Of a DNA stretch of 64,000 bases, positions 8,675-16,344 are shown piece by piece. The first letter of the stretch is position 1. The number at the start of each line of letters is the position of its first letter. The stretch is from Sphingomonas sp. Leaf21 (GTDB taxonomy: Bacteria; Pseudomonadota; Alphaproteobacteria; Sphingomonadales; Sphingomonadaceae): contig NZ_CAKASM010000021.1 of the NCBI RefSeq assembly GCF_916858675.1, positions 1-64,000 of the forward strand, read 5' to 3'. The notes below the pieces were generated by a model. It had not been told where the DNA came from, did not search any database, and saw only the letters and a program-made list of their open reading frames with translations. The position numbers and the translations under genes were made by a program.

Positions 8675-9397
8675 ATGACGGGGGAACAGCTGACGCTCGA
8701 TCTGGACGGGTGGGAAGGGCCCCTGGACCTGTTGCTGTCGCTGGCGCGGTCGCAGAAGGTCGATGTGCGCCGCATCTCGATCCTGGCACTGGTCGAGCAA
8801 TATCTCCGCTTCGTCGACCGAGCGGGTCGCCTGCAACTGGAACTGGCGGCGGACTATCTCGTGATGGCGGCATGGCTCGCCTATCTCAAATCCGCGTTGC
8901 TGCTGCCCCGGCAGCCCGAGGAAGAGCCCGATCCGGAGGAGATGGCGCTGCGGCTGCAACTGCGGCTCGAACGGCTCGCCGCGATGCGCGAGGCGGGGGC
9001 GCGGCTGATGGCACGCGACCGGCTGGGCCGCGACGTGTTCGCGCGCGGCGCGCCCGAGGGGCTGGCGGTTCAGCGCAAGGCGATGTGGCAGGCCGAGCTG
9101 TACGACCTGATCGCCGCCTATGGCCGGATAACCGCGCGCACCCGGCCGGTGATGCACGTCGTCGCCGACCGTCAGGTGATGACGCTGGAGGCCGCGCTGG
9201 AGCGGGTGTCGATGCTGGTTGGCAGCCGGATCGACTGGTCGGCGATCGAAAGCTTCCTGCCCGACGGAAGCGAGCGGCTGCGGCGCTCGGCGCTGGCCTC
9301 CAGCTTTCTGGCGGTGCTGGAACTGGCGCGGCAGGGCAAGGTCGAGCTTCGCCAGGCGGCACCCTTCGCGCCGCTGATGATACGGCGTCCGGTATGA
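8675..9397 (+). CDS. scpA: Segregation and condensation protein A
   Basis: 240 aa from the ATG at 8675; the longer frame upstream reads through the repeat and lacks family similarity. ScpA is the kleisin that bridges SMC heads for chromosome segregation. The N-terminus shows the typical DLDGWEGPLDLLLSLARSQ and DVRRISILALVEQYL segments, and the C-terminal winged helix ends at SSFLAVLELARQGKVELRQ. The stop overlaps the scpB start (ATGA). Confidence 0.94.
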   Translation: MTGEQLTLDLDGWEGPLDLLLSLARSQKVDVRRISILALVEQYLRFVDRAGRLQLELAADYLVMAAWLAYLKSALLLPRQPEEEPDPEEMALRLQLRLERLAAMREAGARLMARDRLGRDVFARGAPEGLAVQRKAMWQAELYDLIAAYGRITARTRPVMHVVADRQVMTLEAALERVSMLVGSRIDWSAIESFLPDGSERLRRSALASSFLAVLELARQGKVELRQAAPFAPLMIRRPV

Positions 9398-10002
9398 GCG
9401 GAAACGACCCGACCGTCCGCGCGGTGGAGGCGGTGCTGTTCGCCTCGCCCGAGCCGATGGGGATCGATTCGATCCGCGCGCATGTCGGCGTCGCGCGCGG
9501 CGGCGGCGACATTCGTTCGGCGCTCGACACGCTGGAGGCCGAATATCGCGGACGGGGCATCGTCCTGGCGCGTCGGGGGGATCGCTGGCACTTCCAGACC
9601 GCGCCCGACCTCGCGCATCTGCTCCGCCGCGATCGAGAGGAGACCCGCCGCCTGTCGCGGGCGGCGATCGAGACGCTGGCGATCATCGCCTATCACGAGC
9701 CGGTAAGTCGCGCGGAGATCGAGGCGATTCGCGGCGTCGCCATTTCCAGGGGCACGCTCGACGTGCTGATGGAGGCGGGCTGGGTCCGTCCCGCCGGACG
9801 GCGCGAGGTGCCGGGGCGGCCGCTCCTCTATGCGACGACGCCGGGTTTTCTCCAGCATTTCGGGCTGGCCAGCAGGCGGGACCTGCCGGGGATCGAGGAT
9901 CTGCGGGCCGCCGGATTGCTCGACCCCGTCGACCTCGCGCTGGAGCGGCTGGGGGAGGACGAGCCCGATGCGGACAGCGACGCTGGCGAACGGGGCGATT
10001 GA
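9394..10002 (+). CDS. scpB: Segregation and condensation protein B
   Basis: 202 aa, start overlapping the scpA stop. Two winged-helix domains can be read: RAVEAVLFASPEPMGIDSIRAHV at the N-terminus and ETLAIIAYHEPVSRAEIEAIRGV in the second, the most conserved ScpB segment. It forms the condensin complex with ScpA and SMC. The tail is acidic (GEDEPDADSDAGERGD). Spacing and overlap indicate obligate co-expression with scpA. Confidence 0.95.
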   Translation: MSGNDPTVRAVEAVLFASPEPMGIDSIRAHVGVARGGGDIRSALDTLEAEYRGRGIVLARRGDRWHFQTAPDLAHLLRRDREETRRLSRAAIETLAIIAYHEPVSRAEIEAIRGVAISRGTLDVLMEAGWVRPAGRREVPGRPLLYATTPGFLQHFGLASRRDLPGIEDLRAAGLLDPVDLALERLGEDEPDADSDAGERGD

Positions 10003-10143
10003 CCGCTTTCCTTTGCGTCACGGCCACGTCACAATGCCCCGGCACGGCCTTGTCTCATCAACATGGTGCCGTCCGCATCGCTCGACCATTGCCGCTGGCG
10101 GTGCCAAGGCTTAGATAGACCATAGATTCCTAGGAGACGTGCC

Positions 10144-10380
10144 ATGGGCAGCTTTAGCCCGATTCACCTTCTCGTCCTCGCGGTCGTCGCGATCCTGCTG
10201 CTCGGCGGCGGGCGTTTCTCCAATCTGATGGGCGACGTCGCCAAGGGTGTGAAGAATTTCAAGAAGGGCATGGCCGAGGAAGACGAGAAGCCCGTCAAGC
10301 CGTCCGCGCGGATCGAGGCGCAGAAGTCCGCCGAGCCCGCGTTCGATCGCGACGGCGAGCGCGTGCGCGACGATCGTTGA
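10144..10380 (+). CDS. tatA: Twin-arginine translocase subunit TatA
   Basis: 78 aa. One N-terminal transmembrane helix ([19 protein letters not shown]), a glycine hinge, then the amphipathic helix ([18 protein letters not shown]) and a charged tail: the TatA layout. TatA oligomers form the conduit for folded Tat substrates. It is the first gene of tatABC, with an AGGAG-type site just upstream of the ATG. Confidence 0.95.
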   Translation: MGSFSPIHLLVLAVVAILLLGGGRFSNLMGDVAKGVKNFKKGMAEEDEKPVKPSARIEAQKSAEPAFDRDGERVRDDR

Positions 10381-10409
10381 TCCGGTTCGCCTTCTAACAC
10401 CGGATCTCC

Positions 10410-10856
10410 ATGTTCAACATCGACTCGAGCGAGTTCCTGCTGGTCGCCATCGTGGCGCTGGTCGTGATCGGTCCCAAGGATTTGCCCAAGGCGATGCGTG
10501 TCGTCGGTTATTGGGTGGGCAAGGCGCGCGGCGTCTCGCGCCAGTTCCGCCAGGGCTTCGACAATATGGTCCGCGAGGCCGAACTGGAGGAGATGGAAAA
10601 GCGCTGGGCGGCGGAGAATGAGCGCATCATGCGCGAACATGCCGCCGACGCGCCGCCCGCTCCATCGCTCGACGAGGCTCACGCCGCGCCCACCGAGACG
10701 CCGCACGCGACGCCAGCGTATGAGGGTGTCGTCGGTCAGCCGGACCACGCGGATCATAGCGACCGGCAGGTGATGGTCGAAAAGCCGGTGGTCGCACCGG
10801 CGCCCGCCGACGTCGTTCCGCCGACCCCGCGTCCGAACGAAGGCGCGGCGTCATGA
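10410..10856 (+). CDS. tatB: Twin-arginine translocase subunit TatB
   Basis: 148 aa. It begins MFNIDSSEFLLVAIVALVVIGPKDLP, the conserved TatB start with the Glu in the membrane helix and the GPKDLP motif, followed by a long amphipathic helix and an Ala/Pro-rich tail. TatB with TatC forms the receptor for twin-arginine signal peptides. Its stop overlaps the tatC ATG by four bases. Confidence 0.95.
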   Translation: MFNIDSSEFLLVAIVALVVIGPKDLPKAMRVVGYWVGKARGVSRQFRQGFDNMVREAELEEMEKRWAAENERIMREHAADAPPAPSLDEAHAAPTETPHATPAYEGVVGQPDHADHSDRQVMVEKPVVAPAPADVVPPTPRPNEGAAS

Positions 10857-11650
10857 GCGACACGCCCGACGAGATGGACGCCAGTCGCGCACCCTTGCTC
10901 GATCATCTGATCGAGCTGCGGCGGCGGCTGCTCTACTGCATCATCGCCATCGCGCTGGGTTTCGGCGTGTCGATGTATTTTTCGGAGACGATCTTCGGCT
11001 TCCTGGCCAAGCCACTGCTGGCGGCGGGTCAGGGCACGCTGGTCTATACCGAGATTTTCGAGGCCTTTTTCGTCCAGGTGAAGGTCGCCTTCTTCGCCTC
11101 GGTCATGATCGCCTTTCCGGTGATCGCCAACCAGCTTTGGCAGTTCGTCGCGCCGGGGCTGTACCGACAGGAAAAGCGCGCGCTGCTGCCCTTCCTGCTG
11201 GCGACGCCGGTGCTGTTCCTGATGGGCGCGGCGATGGCCTACTATGTCGCCATCCCTATGGCGCTGCATTTCCTGCTGGGCTTCGACGGCATGGTCGGGG
11301 GCGTCAAGCGCGAGGCATTGCCCGCGATCGGCAACTACCTGTCCTTCGTGATGCAGTTCCTGTTCGCCTTCGGGCTGGCCTTCCTGCTGCCGGTGCTGTT
11401 GATGTTGCTCGAGCGTGCGGGGATCGTGACCCGCAAGCAGCTCATCGGGGCAAGGCGCTATGCGATCGTCGCGGCGACCGCGATCGCGGCGGTGCTGACC
11501 CCGCCCGACCTCATGTCGCAGGTGCTGCTCGCGGTGCCGCTCATCATCCTCTACGAGCTGGCGATCATCGGCATCTGGTTCACCGAACGCGCGCGGTCCA
11601 AACAGGCGGCGCTCGAGGAGGCCGACGCGGACGCCGACCCGGCGGTGTGA
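10853..11650 (+). CDS. tatC: Twin-arginine translocase subunit TatC
   Basis: 265 aa polytopic membrane protein with six predicted helices. The N-terminal LLDHLIELRRRLLYCI carries the conserved HLxELRxR signature that contacts the twin-arginine motif, and YLSFVMQFLFAFGLAFLLP is the typical fourth-helix region. The C-terminus is acidic (EEADADADPAV). It is the last gene of tatABC and is followed by a good terminator. Confidence 0.96.
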   Translation: MSDTPDEMDASRAPLLDHLIELRRRLLYCIIAIALGFGVSMYFSETIFGFLAKPLLAAGQGTLVYTEIFEAFFVQVKVAFFASVMIAFPVIANQLWQFVAPGLYRQEKRALLPFLLATPVLFLMGAAMAYYVAIPMALHFLLGFDGMVGGVKREALPAIGNYLSFVMQFLFAFGLAFLLPVLLMLLERAGIVTRKQLIGARRYAIVAATAIAAVLTPPDLMSQVLLAVPLIILYELAIIGIWFTERARSKQAALEEADADADPAV

Positions 11651-11671
11651 TCGGGGGGAAAGACCAGGGAG

Positions 11672-11705
11672 AAAGGCCTCGGCGGGAGTCGGGGCCTTTT
11701 TTCTT
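11672..11705 (+). terminator. Terminator of the tatABC operon
   Basis: Hairpin aaaggcctcg ... tcggggcctttttt with a run of Ts and a following ttcttt. It lies 22 bases after the tatC stop. Confidence 0.8.
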
Positions 11706-11736
11706 TGGAGGCCACGCCCCCAGACCCCAAAACGGA

Positions 11737-11770
11737 AAAGGGCCCCGACGCTGTCCGTCGAGGCCCTTTT
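11737..11770 (-). terminator. Terminator of the second entericidin-like gene
   Basis: Inverted repeat aaaagggcc..cgacg / cgtcgaggccctttt, 23 bases past the stop of the leftward gene at 11793. A/T runs flank both sides, so it may act in both directions as a back-up to the tatC terminator. Confidence 0.75.
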
Positions 11771-11792
11771 GCCTGTCAGCCGGGTGAGGGGC

Positions 11793-11927
11793 TTACTTGG
11801 CGTCGTCCGCGGTCTTGGCCACGGTATTGCCTGCCGAGCTCACGTCGCGGCCCATGCCTTCGACGGTGTTGCAGGCGCTGACCAAAAGCGCACCGGCGAC
11901 GATCGCCAGACCCATGAGCTTACGCAT
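11793..11927 (-). CDS. Entericidin-like small lipoprotein (44 aa)
   Basis: A 44-codon leftward gene, translated by hand. It starts MRKLMGLAIVAGALLVSAC, where the Cys at residue 19 is the lipobox cysteine, and continues NTVEGMGRDVSSAGNTVAK, the entericidin A/B signature. GAGGAG lies eight bases before the ATG and a strong hairpin terminator follows the stop. It is a paralogue of the gene at 2395-2538 (shared SACNTV.G.G.D). The closeness to the general stress locus and an EcfG-like promoter upstream suggest stress control. Confidence 0.87.
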   Translation of the reverse strand: MRKLMGLAIVAGALLVSACNTVEGMGRDVSSAGNTVAKTADDAK

Positions 11928-11960
11928 TCTCTGTCTCCTCTACGAAATCCGTCTCGGCCA

Positions 11961-11985
11961 AATGCCTCAACGCGACATTCGTTCC
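11961..11985 (-). promoter_or_regulatory. Candidate sigma-EcfG promoter for the entericidin gene
   Basis: On the minus strand GGAAC, exactly 16 bases, then CATT, against the consensus GGAAC-N16/17-CGTT (one mismatch). It lies about 35 bases before the start of the 44-aa gene. Confidence 0.35.
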
Positions 11986-12027
11986 GGTGCTGTCACGGCT
12001 GGAGAGAGATATGCCCTGAAAAGATTA

Positions 12028-12076
12028 AGGCCTGGAAGCGTCACCGGGGGGGGGGAGGGTGGACGCTTCCAGGCCT
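12028..12076 (-). terminator. Hairpin with a G-run loop, probable phyP terminator
   Basis: A 14-bp perfect inverted repeat (aggcctggaagcgt / acgcttccaggcct) encloses a loop with a run of ten G's. Read on the minus strand the stem is followed by TTAATCTTTT, so it may terminate the leftward phyP transcript about 110 bases after its stop. Confidence 0.5.
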
Positions 12077-12187
12077 ATGGCTTGGACAGCGAGAGCGGGG
12101 GGGCATAAGTTCGCTATCCGAAGAGCAGAACACCCTGCCGAGGCAGGGGTTCCCGTCTTTTTCGCTGCCGGTGAATCTTTTTTGAAA

Positions 12188-13774
12188 TCAATCGCGTCCG
12201 ACGATCGGAACGCCGATTTCATAGGCGCCGGTCAAGGGATCGTGGTGCAGCGGCGCGCGAAGCTGGCGCGCGAGGCCCTCCATCACGCGGCCATAGCGCT
12301 TGCCGATCAAGTGGCGAAGCTCGTCGGTTTCCACCAGGGCGCGCGACACGACACGAACCACGCCGCGGCCTTCCTGTTCGGTCGGCTTGATCGCGACGCG
12401 GATCTGCGCCGCCGGATCGCAGTTCATCGCCAGCTCGATCGTCTCGGTGACCAGAAAGGCGACCGCCACCGCGACGTCCTGATTGACCAGCAGCGGCGCG
12501 ACGTCGAGCGAGATGCCGATACCGGACGCGTTCTCGGGCGCGGTGGCGCGGATATTGGCCGCCAGCTCGCCGATCATCGTGCGCAGGTTCAGTCCGCGAT
12601 TTTCCTCCAGCTCCGCGAAATGATGGCGATGGACCACCGCCAGCGCGTCCACCCGCCGCTGGATCGAGGAATAGGCCGCCATCGCCTCGGGCCCGGTCGC
12701 GCCGCGTGCGTGGAAGTTGATGAGGCTGGAAATGACCTGGAGGTTGTTCTTGACCCGGTGATGCACCTCGCGCGTCAGCTTGGTCTGGCGGACCAGCCCC
12801 TCGGCCAGGCCGGCCTCGTGCGTGGCGACGGTGCGGGTGATCGCCTCGAAGGTGTCCGCGAGGTCGCGGATCTCCTGCGCGGGGGCGGCCTCGACCCGGC
12901 TGATGTCGAGGATCTCGCCCGGCTGATAGGTCGCGACGATGCCGCGCAGCTGGCGCAGCGGGCGGATCAGCAGCCGGTCGACGACGATCCATCCGATCAG
13001 CACCGCCGCGAGCCACATCAGAAGCGGTAGGGCAAGCGCGACGATCAGCGACGAGGTGATCGGCGCGCTGGGCGCAGACGTGCGGAGCACGAGGCCAGCG
13101 ATGCCGAGTTCGGTGCGGATCGACTTCATCCGGTCGAGTGGCCCGCGCTTGTCGAGTTCGACCAGCGACAGCGATTCGCCATCGAGTTCGAGCGCGGAGG
13201 CGATCGGGCTGCTGTGGTTGTTCTGCTGGATCAGAGACTGGAGGAAGGGGAGCGGGAAGAAGGCGCGCGCCTGGGCACGGCCGCCCTGGTGCGTGACCGA
13301 CAGGACCAGGCCGTTGCCCGGCAGGATGTCGGCGCCGATCGGCGATCCGTCGACGGGGACGGGGAGCGCGGCGGGCAGGGGATCGCCACACAGCGTCCGC
13401 CCCGAGCGATCGGTAATCAGGAAACGCGCGCCGGTCAGCGACTGTTGCGCGAATACGCCCTGTGCCCGCGCGCAGCTCGGCATGTCGAGCGGATCCTGGC
13501 CCATGGCGCGGACCGCGACGCGCAACGCGGTCATGTCGCCCATCAACTCCGCGGCGAGGGCGCGCGCATCCTCGTTGGCGGCGATGCGCAGTCGGCCATT
13601 GGCCTCGCTATCGGCCAGTCGGGTGGTCTGCAACGTGGCGAAGACCGCGATCGCGGCCAGGATGAGCAGCGTGCTGCCGAGCACGAGCACGAGCTTCGCG
13701 CCCGTGGTCAGGCGGGGCGGGGCGGGACGGAGCCGTTCAACGACTTCGGCGTCTTGGGGGAGGGCATTGGCCAT
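12188..13774 (-). CDS. phyP: HisKA_2-type sensor protein, PhyP-like regulator of PhyR
   Basis: 528 aa from the ATG at 13774; a TTG at 13789 overlapping the nepR stop is the alternative. Layout: transmembrane helix near residues 27-47, periplasmic sensor region of about 190 residues with two cysteines, second helix near 241-263, HAMP, then a HisKA_2 dimerisation helix with EVHHRVKNNLQVISSL (phospho-acceptor His near 339). The ATPase domain looks degenerate: where the N-box should have an Asn the sequence is VTETIELAMNC, and no DxG G-box is seen. In Sphingomonas, PhyP sits in this locus and acts negatively on PhyR, probably as a phosphatase. The context with nepR, phyR and ecfG supports this identity. 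Confidence 0.85.
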   Translation of the reverse strand: MANALPQDAEVVERLRPAPPRLTTGAKLVLVLGSTLLILAAIAVFATLQTTRLADSEANGRLRIAANEDARALAAELMGDMTALRVAVRAMGQDPLDMPSCARAQGVFAQQSLTGARFLITDRSGRTLCGDPLPAALPVPVDGSPIGADILPGNGLVLSVTHQGGRAQARAFFPLPFLQSLIQQNNHSSPIASALELDGESLSLVELDKRGPLDRMKSIRTELGIAGLVLRTSAPSAPITSSLIVALALPLLMWLAAVLIGWIVVDRLLIRPLRQLRGIVATYQPGEILDISRVEAAPAQEIRDLADTFEAITRTVATHEAGLAEGLVRQTKLTREVHHRVKNNLQVISSLINFHARGATGPEAMAAYSSIQRRVDALAVVHRHHFAELEENRGLNLRTMIGELAANIRATAPENASGIGISLDVAPLLVNQDVAVAVAFLVTETIELAMNCDPAAQIRVAIKPTEQEGRGVVRVVSRALVETDELRHLIGKRYGRVMEGLARQLRAPLHHDPLTGAYEIGVPIVGRD

Positions 13775-13785
13775 ACGGCCGGACG

Positions 13786-13941
13786 TCAACCCAGCTTGCT
13801 GAGAAGGTCAAGCATCTCGTCGGGGATCTTTTCGGCGACCGTCTTCTGATACGCCTGGCGAAGTGCCGAGCCCGCATCCTTCTCGCCACCCTTTTGAGGA
13901 GCGGATGACGGCGTCTTCTTCGTCTTGTTGCCCAAACTCAA
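13786..13941 (-). CDS. nepR: Anti-sigma factor NepR
   Basis: 51 aa if started at the TTG at 13941, which has AGGGGG about six bases upstream; an ATG at 14028 would give 80 aa but lacks a ribosome site. The NepR core is clear: LRQAYQKTVAEKIPDEMLDL, then LSKLG. NepR binds and holds sigma EcfG; phosphorylated PhyR sequesters NepR by mimicking the sigma factor. The gene is divergent from phyR and its stop overlaps or nearly touches phyP, so nepR and phyP are probably one transcript. Confidence 0.87.
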   Translation of the reverse strand: MSLGNKTKKTPSSAPQKGGEKDAGSALRQAYQKTVAEKIPDEMLDLLSKLG

Positions 13942-14045
13942 AATATCCCCCTGCAACGACCCACTAAGCGGGGCAACCGACGTGGTGATGCGCCATGGCG
14001 CCGCCGATCGGCGTGACGCCAGAGCCATAGTTGATGTGGCGATGA

Positions 14046-14070
14046 AACCAAATTCGATCTTGTTGGTTCC
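14046..14070 (-). promoter_or_regulatory. Candidate sigma-EcfG promoter for nepR-phyP
   Basis: On the minus strand GGAAC, exactly 16 bases, then GGTT, one mismatch from GGAAC-N16/17-CGTT. It lies about 105 bases upstream of the proposed nepR start. Feedback of the sigma factor on this locus is common in alphaproteobacteria. Confidence 0.4.
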
Positions 14071-14204
14071 CGATGCGATACGAAAAAACCGATGGGCGGA
14101 TCGATCCGGCTCGACCAGCGGGGATTTCAGGGAACGGCATTGAAAACCGGCGCGGGGGCCAGCACATGAGTCACCGCGAATACCTCAGGGAGTGATTATT
14201 ACCC

Positions 14205-15005
14205 ATGTCGCTTGGACAGCAGCTTGCGCCCCATCTTCCCTTTCTGCGGCGCTACGGCCGGGCCCTGACGGGCAGCCAGATGCACGGCGACAAATATGTT
14301 CGCGCGACGCTGGAAGCGATCGTGGCGGCCCCCGACCAGTTTCCGCGCGACGTCGATCCGCGGCTGGGTCTCTACCGCATGTTCCAGGGCATCTGGTCCT
14401 CGGCGAATTATGACGAGCTGGATCGCGAAGGCATCGATGCCGACGGCAATGAGGGCGTGGCGCGGGCGCGTCTGGCCCGCATGACGCCGCTCTCGCGCCA
14501 GGCGCTGCTGCTGACCGCGATGGAAGGCTTCACGCCCGAGGATGCCGCCTATCTGATCGATGTCGAGCCCAGCGAGGTCGAGGCGCTGGTGTCCGAGGCG
14601 CTGGCCGAAATCGAGAAGCAGACCCGCGCTCGCGTCCTGATCATCGAGGACGAGCCGATCATCGCGATGGATATCGAGACGATCGTCCGTGACCTGGGTC
14701 ATGAGGTGACCGGCGTCGCCGTGACCCGCGACGAGGCCGTGGCGCTGGCGATGGAAGACCGTCCCGGCCTGGTGCTGGCGGACATCCAGCTTGCCGACGA
14801 CAGCTCGGGCATCGACGCGGTCAAGGACATCCTGGCCGAGTTCGAGGTGCCGGTGATCTTCATCACCGCCTTCCCCGAGCGTCTGCTGACGGGCGAGCGG
14901 CCCGAGCCGACCTTCCTGATCACCAAGCCGTTCCAGCGGTCGACGGTGAAGGCCGCGATCAGCCAGGCGCTGTTCTTCGATCAGACGACCATTCCGGCCG
15001 AATAA
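14205..15005 (+). CDS. phyR: General stress response regulator PhyR
   Basis: 266 aa. Residues 1-135 are the sigma-like domain (LPFLRRYGRALTGSQMHGDK ... TPLSRQALLLTAMEGF), and residues 143-260 a receiver domain beginning VLIIEDEPIIAMDIE. The phospho-acceptor Asp is at 193 (VLADIQLADD) and the conserved Lys at 241 (ITKPF). On phosphorylation the sigma-like domain captures NepR and releases EcfG. Divergent from nepR and followed by a 45-aa gene and ecfG, a standard sphingomonad layout. Confidence 0.97.
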   Translation: MSLGQQLAPHLPFLRRYGRALTGSQMHGDKYVRATLEAIVAAPDQFPRDVDPRLGLYRMFQGIWSSANYDELDREGIDADGNEGVARARLARMTPLSRQALLLTAMEGFTPEDAAYLIDVEPSEVEALVSEALAEIEKQTRARVLIIEDEPIIAMDIETIVRDLGHEVTGVAVTRDEAVALAMEDRPGLVLADIQLADDSSGIDAVKDILAEFEVPVIFITAFPERLLTGERPEPTFLITKPFQRSTVKAAISQALFFDQTTIPAE

Positions 15006-15066
15006 GCGCATATCGGGAAGCGCATCGGTTTCGGACCCAAAACGGTTCCCGGACGTTGAGGCAGAC

Positions 15067-15204
15067 ATGGCTGATCCCAATGAACCCATTCATGTCTCCA
15101 AAGAGGAAGCACGGGCAGGAGCGACGCCGCATGTCACGCGGTACGTCCTGCCCATTTCGCTCGTCCTCGTGATCGTGATCTTCGCCTATCTGGTGTTGCG
15201 CTGA
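15067..15204 (+). CDS. 45-aa single-pass membrane peptide between phyR and ecfG
   Basis: Translated by hand: an acidic N-terminus (MADPNEPIHVSKEEARAGAT) of about 25 residues, then one transmembrane segment (YVLPISLVLVIVIFAYLVLR) at the very C-terminus. The ATG is 61 bases after phyR. No function is known to me. Its position inside the stress locus suggests it belongs to the regulon or helps membrane signalling, but that is inference. Confidence 0.7.
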   Translation: MADPNEPIHVSKEEARAGATPHVTRYVLPISLVLVIVIFAYLVLR

Positions 15205-15310
15205 CGCTTGGACAGTCGATTAGGGCTCTGGCACGACTGGCTATTTCTGAGACCCTACCTTATATTTTGAGGCGGCCGTGTGTTCGGCAGCTTCCGATGA
15301 TCGGATTTAC

Positions 15311-15958
15311 ATGACGCAGCCACTGACGCGGGACGAGATCGAGGACGACGCGACCGAGGCGCCCGTCGAACACGTCGCGCTGGATGATTCCGAGTTCAAG
15401 ACGGAGTTGGCCCGTGTCATCCCCCATCTCCGCGCCTTCGGCCGCTCGCTTTCGGGTAGCCGGGATCTGGCCGACGATCTGGTGCAGGAAACGCTGCTCA
15501 AGGCCTGGGCGGCACGCAAGCGCTTCCAGGCGGGCACGAACATGCGCGCATGGACCTTCATCATCCTGCGCAACCTGTATCTGTCCCAGATGCGCCGCGC
15601 GCGCTTCAAGGGCGAGTGGGACGATCTGGTCGCCGACCGCATCCTGGCGGCACCGGCCAGCCAGGACCGCCATGTCGAACTGGGCGATATGCAGCGGGCG
15701 TTGATGCACCTGCCGCAGCCCCAGCGCGAGGCGCTGATCCTCGTCGGCGCGGGCGGTTTCGCCTACGAGGAGGCGGCAGAAATCTGCAACGTCGCGGTCG
15801 GCACGATCAAGAGCCGCGTCGCACGCGGTCGGGTCGCGCTGGAAGCGATCCTGACCGACGGTGCGCTGCCCTCGCGTCGCCTGCACGAGACCGACACCAG
15901 CAAGACCGCGCTCGACAGCATCATGGGCGATGTCGACCAGCTGAGCGGCGGCCGATAG
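15311..15958 (+). CDS. ecfG: General stress ECF sigma factor EcfG
   Basis: 215 aa from the ATG at 15311; an in-frame GTG at 15278 is the alternative. Region 2 is clear (HLRAFGRSLSGSRDLADDLVQETLLKAW, with RAWTFIILRNLYL) and region 4 follows (LPQPQREALILVGAGGFAYE, then AVGTIKSRVARGR). There is no anti-sigma gene of the usual ECF type, because NepR serves that role. It directs RNA polymerase to GGAAC-N16/17-CGTT promoters. It is followed by a terminator. Confidence 0.95.
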   Translation: MTQPLTRDEIEDDATEAPVEHVALDDSEFKTELARVIPHLRAFGRSLSGSRDLADDLVQETLLKAWAARKRFQAGTNMRAWTFIILRNLYLSQMRRARFKGEWDDLVADRILAAPASQDRHVELGDMQRALMHLPQPQREALILVGAGGFAYEEAAEICNVAVGTIKSRVARGRVALEAILTDGALPSRRLHETDTSKTALDSIMGDVDQLSGGR

Positions 15959-15985
15959 GAATTTTTTCGTTCGTTTATGGCGATG

Positions 15986-16018
15986 GCCGTCGCGATCCCC
16001 GATCGCGGCGGCGTTTTT
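15986..16018 (+). terminator. Terminator of ecfG
   Basis: Hairpin gccgtcgcgat / atcgcggcggc, loop cccg-type, followed by gttttt. It lies 28 bases after the ecfG stop. Confidence 0.8.
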
Positions 16019-16068
16019 GTGTCCGAAGCCGGTGACCCACCGCCCGACGGGACAATAAGGGCATCATG

Positions 16069-16236
16069 TCAGGATCGCCGCGGCGTGCGATCCAGTCGAT
16101 CGAGCAGACGCACCCAGTGATCCGGCAGCCGCATCGGCTTCGAGAAGGCCGAGCGCAGGGTGCTACCGATATTGTCCGTGCGCCGGGGCGCGCGAACGAT
16201 GCGGATCTCGCCGCTGCCAGGATCGGTGCTCGTCAT
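16069..16236 (-). CDS. Small protein with a NepR-like C-terminus, facing ecfG
   Basis: 55 aa from the ATG at 16236; no strong ribosome site is visible. The N-terminus is basic and polar, and the C-terminal half reads LRSAFSKPMRLPDHWVRLLD followed by RLDRTPRRS. Laid against NepR (LRQAYQK.., IPDEMLDLLSKL) it shares the LR.A(Y/F).K start and a P-D-x4-L-L-x2-L end, with two fewer residues between. That could be chance in so short a protein. Convergent with ecfG and divergent from glnE. I do not otherwise recognise it. Confidence 0.5.
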   Translation of the reverse strand: MTSTDPGSGEIRIVRAPRRTDNIGSTLRSAFSKPMRLPDHWVRLLDRLDRTPRRS

Positions 16237-16344
16237 GGCAACATAACCATGCAGCCCTTGACAAGTTTCCTCTCTTCTGAACCGGCGGGCCAAAGCTGTT
16301 GAAAATCTTTGGTCGACCGCGCCCCACGGGGTACAGCTGATGCG

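Noticed and set aside
12025..12222. 66-codon minus-strand frame beyond phyP
   Set aside because: Overlaps the phyP stop and the hairpin; no start signal and no recognisable features.
14131..14156. GGAAC before phyR as an EcfG promoter
   Set aside because: 16-17 bases downstream reads GCGG or CGGG, not CGTT-like.
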